Below are positions 59,038 through 64,000 of a DNA stretch of 64,000 nt, in pieces. The notes under the pieces are model-generated. The model was not told the origin of the DNA. It ran no database searches and saw only the letters and a program-made list of their open reading frames with translations. Source of the DNA: Phycisphaerae bacterium (GTDB taxonomy: Bacteria > Planctomycetota > Phycisphaerae > UBA1845 > CAIVHJ01); NCBI GenBank assembly GCA_022072405.1, contig JAJVHX010000007.1, forward strand, positions 124,001-188,000, written 5' to 3'. Position numbers and translations under genes: made by a program. Every line of letters starts with the position of its first letter. Positions within the stretch are counted from its first letter, which is position 1.

Positions 59038-59811
59038 ATGCCCTTTCTTTTATTTTGTGATGGTGGTGCCCGGGGGAATCCCGGTCCGGCGGCGGCGGGA
59101 GTCGTCCTGCAGGAAGCCAACGGTCGGACGCTGCTGGCAGCGGGTTACCTGCTGGGTGAGCTGACCAACAACCAGGCGGAGTACAGTGCGCTGATGCTCG
59201 GACTGCAGGCGGCAGTCCGGTGGCAGGTCGATGATCTGCAGATTCGCAGTGACAGCGAACTGATGGTGCGGCAGCTGCTCGGCCAGTATCGCGTCACTTC
59301 GCCGCAACTCAAACCCTATTTCGAAGATGTGCAGCGGGCCTTGCTGCGGATCGATTCCTGGCAGATCGAGCATATCCCGCGCGAAGCCAACAGCCACGCC
59401 GATCAACTGGTCAATCTGGCGTTGGATCGCGGTGAGGATGTCGTGCAGTCTCAGCTGGGTCCCGGACCACCGCAACTTTCGCCCGATGAAGCTGGTCGTT
59501 CCACCGGTAACGACGTGGAGATCGCGCCGGCGACGGATGTCATTCTCGCCCGAGTCGTGCGTAGCGGTGATGTAGCGCGCGGCTGCGGGGGCTGTACAAC
59601 CGGGCAGCAATTCCGTTTTGCACAACTGACTCCTGCGGAGTTGTGTCTGGCGGCGGCGGCGGTGCTGATCCCGCGTGTGGTGGCGCTGCGGAATGGTGAT
59701 GATGATCGTCCGGAGAGTGCCGTCGATTGGCCCCTGATCATTGATTCACCCTGCGGGGCCCGATTCGAATTATCCCAACCTGCTGCAAATGATGCAGCCC
59801 GTCCTGCCTGA
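59038..59811 (+). CDS. rnhA: RNase HI fused to an unusual C-terminal domain
   Basis: The first 130 residues form an RNase HI domain with the catalytic acids D8 (LFCDGGARGNPGPAAAGVVL), E48 (NNQAEYSALMLGL), D72 (RSDSELM) and D122 (NSHADQLVNLAL). The domain is of the plant/archaeal-like short type. A 125-residue C-terminal extension follows, with Cys at 183, 186, 203 and 239 in RGCGGCTTGQQF, ELCLAAAAVLIPRVVALRNG and DSPCGARFELSQ. It resembles TIGR04076-type small proteins, but that is uncertain. The fusion is not typical of RNase HI. It ends 55 bases before the convergent DUF1501 gene. Confidence 0.88.
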   Translation: MPFLLFCDGGARGNPGPAAAGVVLQEANGRTLLAAGYLLGELTNNQAEYSALMLGLQAAVRWQVDDLQIRSDSELMVRQLLGQYRVTSPQLKPYFEDVQRALLRIDSWQIEHIPREANSHADQLVNLALDRGEDVVQSQLGPGPPQLSPDEAGRSTGNDVEIAPATDVILARVVRSGDVARGCGGCTTGQQFRFAQLTPAELCLAAAAVLIPRVVALRNGDDDRPESAVDWPLIIDSPCGARFELSQPAANDAARPA

Positions 59812-59813
59812 AG

Positions 59814-59838
59814 CGGCCTCTGATCGATCAGACGGCCG
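59814..59838. terminator. Bidirectional hairpin between convergent genes
   Basis: A stem CGGCC-TCTGA (59814-59823) pairs with TCAGA-GGCCG (59828-59838, one bulged C) around a TCGA loop; TCTGATCGATCAGA is a perfect palindrome. It lies between convergent stops (59811 and 59867) and is followed by TATTTT on the plus side. A factor-independent terminator is likely though the T-run is short. Confidence 0.6.
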
Positions 59839-59866
59839 AGTATTTTGCTGTAGGCCCATCAGTCAG

Positions 59867-61336
59867 TTAATAAGCTGAAGAGCGCGGGGGCTTCCTGCGG
59901 TTTTGATTCATATTCATGATCTTGTTGAATACCTCTGGTGGTGGCGGCGCCAGATCAGGCAAGGAGCCGGCGTTTTCAAAATCATACATGGGCACCTGCT
60001 CGGGGACGGGAATGGTTTCGAGGTGGCGCATGGCCATGACCGGGGGTGGATCGCTTATGGTGACGCCCTGGAAATTCGGCGTGAAATCAGGGAATATCTG
60101 GCTCAACTGGTTATTGCCCAGCCGCTGCTGCACCACTTCCGCCAGGATGTCTCGGTAATCAATGGTGATGGCCAGATCCTGCCCCTGATAGAGTTCACCG
60201 GGGTCCAGTCCCGGCCATTGGGTCATCACTTGACCCCCGGAAATGTGTTCACCCATTACAAACATGACATTGCCATAGCCATGATCGGTGCCGGCACTGG
60301 CGTTTTCTGCGACGTTGCGGCCAAACTCCGACATCACGATCGTCGTAACCCGATTCATACCCGCGGAAGCGAGATCGAGATGAAACGCCGCCAAACCAGC
60401 CGCCAAAGAGCCCATCACCGTCGACATGTAGCCGTCGACCGGATCCTGATCGGAATGGGTATCCCATCCCCCCAGATCGATGGTGATCGCTTCCACGCCC
60501 ACCTCCTCCCGGATCAGGGCGGCGGAAGATTTCAGAGAGTTACCGAAACCGCTCGACGGATAAACCGCCCCGCCTGCCGGTACGTATCCGGTAAAATTGA
60601 TGGCGCCCAACATCGCCAGGGTGTTCTGCGTATTGATAGCTGCAGCGTGCAGGGGGTCACCGACCAGGTCGTACAGATAATCCAGATACTGCAAGCGCAG
60701 TGCTTTGGTACTGGCCGCGCCCTTCAAGCCAAACGTGCTGGGATTCTGGATCGGCAGCGACAGCCCCGCACCCAGCAGGGAGGTCGGCAGGCTGATCGCT
60801 CCAATGCCGGCGGCCCGCAAGATCGGGCTGGGGATCAGTGGTGGAATGGTCATTAAATGCCGGGCCAGCCAGCCGGTGTCCAGGTGCGAGTCCCAGGCTC
60901 CTTTTTCTGAAAATTCCTGATTGTCAAAATGGGAACGGTTGCCCTCGATGATCCCGCTGGCCTGAATGACGCACAGATGGCCCGCGTTGTAAGCCGTCAT
61001 TAACGGGCTCATGGCCGGCGGAAATCCGAAAAAGCCATTCAGATCAATGGCATGGTTCGGGTCACCGCTGTCCGGACGCGGAATGGCGATCGTCGGCCGC
61101 AGTGCGTAATAACGATCTTCGGCATAGGGTACGCACATGCTCAATCCGTCGCAGCCGCCGCGCAGATAAATGAACACCAGCACGTCGCGATCAAAATCAT
61201 CCTCGGCAAAAACCACCTTGGGCAACCAGGCGGGCGCCGTCGCCGCCAGCACCGCCGCACTGCCCGTACCCAGAAATTGCCGGCGCGTCACCTTTTGATA
61301 CTCTTGACACCCGCACTCGGGATGATGTTCGTTCAT
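59867..61336 (-). CDS. DUF1501 Tat-exported protein
   Basis: The start at 61336 has GGAGA nine bases upstream. The 489-residue protein carries a twin-arginine signal VTRRQFLGTGSAAVLAA (about 16-32), so it is exported folded. The DUF1501 region follows (DVLVFIYLRGGCDGLSMCVP, RSHFDNQEFSEKG, TIDLGGWDTHSDQDPVDGYM, TIVMSEFGRNVAENASAGTD, HGYGNVMFVMGEHI). The fold is alkaline-phosphatase/sulfatase-like and the function unknown. It is the partner of DUF1800, whose gene ends 29 bases upstream. Confidence 0.94.
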   Translation of the reverse strand: MNEHHPECGCQEYQKVTRRQFLGTGSAAVLAATAPAWLPKVVFAEDDFDRDVLVFIYLRGGCDGLSMCVPYAEDRYYALRPTIAIPRPDSGDPNHAIDLNGFFGFPPAMSPLMTAYNAGHLCVIQASGIIEGNRSHFDNQEFSEKGAWDSHLDTGWLARHLMTIPPLIPSPILRAAGIGAISLPTSLLGAGLSLPIQNPSTFGLKGAASTKALRLQYLDYLYDLVGDPLHAAAINTQNTLAMLGAINFTGYVPAGGAVYPSSGFGNSLKSSAALIREEVGVEAITIDLGGWDTHSDQDPVDGYMSTVMGSLAAGLAAFHLDLASAGMNRVTTIVMSEFGRNVAENASAGTDHGYGNVMFVMGEHISGGQVMTQWPGLDPGELYQGQDLAITIDYRDILAEVVQQRLGNNQLSQIFPDFTPNFQGVTISDPPPVMAMRHLETIPVPEQVPMYDFENAGSLPDLAPPPPEVFNKIMNMNQNRRKPPRSSAY

Positions 61337-61365
61337 GACAATATCTCCACCGTGTCTGCAACCGT

Positions 61366-62883
61366 CTAATACATCTGAAAAGCCGGGCACGCCAGGGCCA
61401 TCGCCACCGCTTCCTGCGGATTGGTCAGATATTTGCTGCCCTGGCTGGTGATGAAATTCTTCAGCACCTGGCGTTGCGCGGTCGGCATGCTGGCTGCGAA
61501 AAACTGCCGATCAATTTTGCCGATCAGTTCTTCTGCATTCAGGCAGCCCGTGCAGAAGGAGAGGTTCGCCGAGACCGTTCCGATCTGCCCGCTTAACAGG
61601 GCAAAGGCAAAGTTCCAGCGTGACAACAGGGCATGGCCCCAGAAATCCAGGCTGTCGGGATAGCCGTTTGGCGGATTCCAGTTATAAGGAACCTGACCGA
61701 GTGGATCCAAGCCCTGCGATTTCAGCGTCATCGGGTTACCTACCGTGACGTTTAACCCGCGCATGATCGACAGCGCCAATTCGTAGGGACGTTTTAATTT
61801 TTCCGCCGGAATGAAGCCCGTCGGCATCGGCTGCAGCAATTCAAAGATCTTGCGGATCATGCTGGGGATATGGCCGTCGGTGTTCTGGTACACCTGTACC
61901 ACCTGGTTTACTTCCGCTTCCGTGGGGTTGTAACCCATCAGCCAGCGACACATTTTGTAGGAGACGAACTGGATGGTGGACGGATGGTGAGCCAGTATGT
62001 CCAGCACCATCTCGCCATCCTGAATTCCTCCGCCCGCCGGTATGACATGACCCAGTACGACTTTCTGATTGTTGTCATGCCAGGTGGGGCGGTAATAGAA
62101 CGTGCCAGCCAGCTCATCATCTTCCCAGGGGTAGTACCAGCTCCAGCCCGTAAAACAGCGGGCCACTTCCTCCACATCGTCCTGCGTATACCCGCCGTCA
62201 ACTCCCAGCGTGTGCAATTCCATCAGTTCACGGGCATAGTTCTGATTGGGATGCGTTTTGTAGCTGGTATCGTTATTCAGATAGGCGAGCATGCACGGGC
62301 TGTAGGCGGTGGCTCGTAACAGTTCGGGGAAGTAGCCCAGGGCATGCTGGCGGATGCAGTCACGATCATAGTAGGGTTTAAGTTCCACGCCCCAGCTGGC
62401 GTTGATCGACGTGTTGAAGTGATCCGTCCAGAAGATCACCATGCGTTCAAACAACTGTCGCGTGGAGTATATCTGGCGAAGAAAGGTAGCGCTGTAGAAC
62501 GAATTATATTTGGTCGAATAGTCGAGGTTAATGAATAAGGCCGGTGGTAAATCGAGGGCCGGATAATCGGTCAAACGGTCCAGCAAATCGGGGTTTTCTA
62601 CAATCGCCTGATAATCAAGCTGGTATTCCAGGTATTCGGTCTGCCCGAGTTGTTTGTAGCGGAGTAGTTCCTCGGGCGTTACCGCGAGCGTCATCCGTTG
62701 CAGTCGTTGATAGGCGAGTTGCAGGCTGTTAAACCAGTTGGCTCGGGTGATATCCCGATCCGCTTCCTCGGCGCGAGCCTGGGCGGCTCCCGAGCCCACA
62801 AGTGAGGCCAGTATTCCGCCGGCGAGCAGTTGGCGACGCGACTTAATGGCTTCGGAGGCACTGGTCTGCGGAACTATAGACAC
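61366..62883 (-). CDS. DUF1800 exported protein
   Basis: The GTG start at 62883 is chosen because GAGG precedes it and a Tat-like signal (SRRQLLAGGILASLVGSGAA) then starts near residue 17. Longer frames to 62967 or 63168 would bury the signal. The 505-residue protein has the DUF1800 hallmarks ERMVIFWTDHFNTSI, QHALGYFPELLRATAYSPCM, LAYLNNDTSYKTHPNQNYAR with ELMELHTLGVDGGYTQDDVE, and CFTGWSWYY. DUF1800/DUF1501 gene pairs are frequent in planctomycetes; the function is unknown. The pair forms an operon. Confidence 0.92.
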   Translation of the reverse strand: MSIVPQTSASEAIKSRRQLLAGGILASLVGSGAAQARAEEADRDITRANWFNSLQLAYQRLQRMTLAVTPEELLRYKQLGQTEYLEYQLDYQAIVENPDLLDRLTDYPALDLPPALFINLDYSTKYNSFYSATFLRQIYSTRQLFERMVIFWTDHFNTSINASWGVELKPYYDRDCIRQHALGYFPELLRATAYSPCMLAYLNNDTSYKTHPNQNYARELMELHTLGVDGGYTQDDVEEVARCFTGWSWYYPWEDDELAGTFYYRPTWHDNNQKVVLGHVIPAGGGIQDGEMVLDILAHHPSTIQFVSYKMCRWLMGYNPTEAEVNQVVQVYQNTDGHIPSMIRKIFELLQPMPTGFIPAEKLKRPYELALSIMRGLNVTVGNPMTLKSQGLDPLGQVPYNWNPPNGYPDSLDFWGHALLSRWNFAFALLSGQIGTVSANLSFCTGCLNAEELIGKIDRQFFAASMPTAQRQVLKNFITSQGSKYLTNPQEAVAMALACPAFQMY

Positions 62884-63427
62884 AGTATCCTCGGCGCGTG
62901 GATTCCACTCCGTTAAGTTATTCACTCGAATACTCCAGGAAATGCAGGCCGAGAGAATATCGGCCATCCCAAGTCCGGTCCACCCTTGGTGATGAGTCGA
63001 ATCACCACCACGATCAATCATCTTAAATAATACGGATATAGTCAAGTTAATATGTGGGGTGAAGATTAGTGAATGGTCTAATTTTAAGGGATATGCAGAG
63101 AGGGGGAATCCGATCGCTGAACAGGTCCATGATCTTTGTCGATTTTTTTCAGGGGTTTGTTGATCCAATCACAAACTTCTGTACGGTTAAAGTTTCACCG
63201 AGCCGCGACCGTCAGGGAGCGGTATTCATGATTTTTTGATCGATTATGATTCAAACTTTACCCGTACCCAATCTTCGGTCTCATTTTCAACCGAATGGAT
63301 CGAGGGCGCACATTAAAATCAGATCACTCATCGATGAATGAACTGGTATCCGCGTGGTGTATGGATGTTAAATCGAAGAAGGGAATGAATCACAGTCGGC
63401 AGAGTCAATAACCGGTGTTAAGGTGAT
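62884..63427. other. 544-bp intergenic region containing a hairpin element
   Basis: Between the FlgM-like gene stop and the DUF1800 start. It contains the 87-bp palindromic element at 63181-63267 and a short palindrome TCATCGATGA near 63333. Longer in-frame extensions of DUF1800 into this region look spurious. No other gene was found. Confidence 0.6.
63181..63267. repeat. 87-bp palindromic element with RERS-type core, copy 2
   Basis: Homologous to 53785-53878 along its length: arms GTACGGTTAAAGTTT (63181-63195) and AAACTTTACCCGTAC (63253-63267) enclose GAGCCGCGACCGTCAGGGAG. One arm mismatch remains, and one arm position differs from copy 1 on both sides, keeping the pair. It may act as a hairpin or be a small non-autonomous mobile repeat. 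Confidence 0.8.
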
Positions 63428-63640
63428 TCAATCCAGATCATCGGACTCCTCTTGCGTCTCTGCGGAGACGCGAGTAGTCAACCGGCCCATCAGTTCCAGA
63501 AATTGGCCGTCAACGTCATACTCACCGGTCATGATCTGTCGACGAAGCTGCTGAACGCGCGCCAGTCGCTGCGAGGTGTCCGCTTCGGAATGAGCTTCAT
63601 ATTCGAACAATCCGTCAGAATCGTCATGGTGGTAAATCAT
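63428..63640 (-). CDS. FlgM-like small protein (putative anti-sigma factor)
   Basis: The 70-residue acidic protein carries, in the middle, RLARVQQLRRQIMTGEYDVD, which fits the FlgM C-terminal helix signature RVxxLRxxIxxGxYxVD; GQFLELMGRL follows. FlgM binds and inhibits the flagellar sigma factor sigma-28 until the hook is complete. The unstructured N-terminal part, MIYHHDDSDGLFEYEAHSEA, is compatible with that family. No flagellar genes lie nearby in the window, so the assignment rests on the motif. It is monocistronic and is 307 bases from the next gene. Confidence 0.6.
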   Translation of the reverse strand: MIYHHDDSDGLFEYEAHSEADTSQRLARVQQLRRQIMTGEYDVDGQFLELMGRLTTRVSAETQEESDDLD

Positions 63641-63948
63641 GTGATCAACCTCGACTGTTCTGAAAATAGCGAGCCAGCTTGATCCTGGCTGGTCGTGAAA
63701 ATGTCTCTTTATTATGTATCGATTAATCGACTATTTTGACTCGATTCCTTTTTATTTACGGACCCTGTACCCTCGTTGTATCCTCTTCACGAACTACAGA
63801 AATCAATGGGGTGTGGTACGATTTAACTCCGCGACTCTCCCCAGGGAATGACGATTGATTTGATTTGTTGCAGTGGAGAGAGAGCAACTAGCCGATACCT
63901 GTTCTACCGGTTCGCCGGGCGCGTCCTGAGGAAAGGAGGAGTAACCGT
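63641..63948. other. 308-bp divergent intergenic region
   Basis: Between the FlgM-like gene (minus) and a gene starting at 63949 (plus). It contains an inverted repeat AGCCAG/CTGGCT (63672-63690) close to the FlgM-like start and a perfect 12-bp palindrome TCGATTAATCGA (63719-63730). These are possible operators; promoter boxes were not assigned. Confidence 0.45.
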
Positions 63949-64000
63949 TTGAACCTAAACAGCCTGGTCCAGCGTCATGCGCAGGTGGTGCGTATTATGG
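63949..64000 (+). CDS. 5' end of a gene cut by the window edge, possibly UbiB/AarF-like
   Basis: A TTG codon at 63949 follows a very strong Shine-Dalgarno (AAGGAGGAG, 63933-63941) with a 7-base spacer and opens a frame to the window edge: MNLNSLVQRHAQVVRIM. The stretch RHAQVVRIM resembles the start of UbiB/AarF-type atypical kinases (RYRQIVRVL... in the family), but 17 residues cannot prove it. Confidence 0.4.
   Translation, partial: MNLNSLVQRHAQVVRIM

Noticed and set aside
62884..63168. Longer start for the DUF1800 gene
   Set aside because: It would add about 95 residues before the Tat signal, and that stretch is not protein-like; GTG 62883 has a GAGG upstream.

Overview
The window reads as chromosomal DNA of a planctomycete, most likely a Phycisphaerae-like member. 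This is inferred from gene families, not from a marker phylogeny. The pointers are a DUF1800 plus DUF1501 Tat-exported pair, a very long MoxR/DUF58/BatA-type/VWA/DUF4175 operon, a PQQ-propeller giant, a divergent membrane pyrophosphatase, exosortase-associated exopolysaccharide families, and two families of short palindromic repeats that also sit inside genes. No rRNA, tRNA, CRISPR array, transposase or prophage was seen.

Layout. 1-603 is the end of a WaaP/RIO-like kinase, separated by a bidirectional terminator from a large secreted Cys-rich lipoprotein (702-3623, minus). Positions 4050-22662 form one minus-strand array, probably an operon. In transcription order it holds a PQQ-propeller/TPR giant, a prenyltransferase-like repeat protein, a MoxR AAA+ ATPase, a DUF58 protein, a BatA-like VWA protein, a second VWA/glutamine-amidotransferase-like protein, a DUF4175-like membrane protein, a Gln-rich coiled-coil protein, a TPR-like exported protein and an NPCBM-domain protein. 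By analogy with MoxR/Bat systems it is a cell-envelope quality-control or assembly machine.

22815-31479 is housekeeping: apt, rpsU, hppA, rsfS, argS and an acetoacetyl-CoA synthetase. 31758-35320 encodes exopolysaccharide export and length control (Wza-like, Wzz-like, BY-kinase), followed by a FemAB-like protein of the PEP-CTERM-associated type. An AT-richer insert (36622-38808) carries a DCC-family redox protein, a TIGR01777 epimerase and a divergent TetR regulator with a perfect 16-bp palindrome between them.

38909-52726 is a tightly overlapping plus-strand exopolysaccharide operon: six GT4-type glycosyltransferases, one GT9 enzyme, an ABC exporter (Wzm/Wzt-like), a methyltransferase, an O-antigen-ligase/polymerase-like protein and a CapK-like ligase. 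52761-56284 (minus) holds a double-thioredoxin exported protein, a tandem VanZ membrane protein and a lipoprotein. 56684-58189 is the initiating polyprenyl-phosphate sugar transferase, presumably the first enzyme of the same polymer pathway. The right end has a C4 zinc-ribbon coiled-coil protein, an RNase HI with an unusual C-terminal domain, the DUF1800/DUF1501 pair, a FlgM-like small protein and the first codons of a further gene.

The most distinctive signals are (1) short palindromic repeats translated in frame inside moxR, argS and the acetoacetyl-CoA synthetase gene, including a 30-bp perfect match between argS and an intergenic site; (2) a pair of about 90-bp hairpin elements with a compensated base change in their arms; (3) the Cys-rich repeat lipoprotein; and (4) the hybrid exopolysaccharide locus that carries exosortase-associated families but shows no exosortase in this window.
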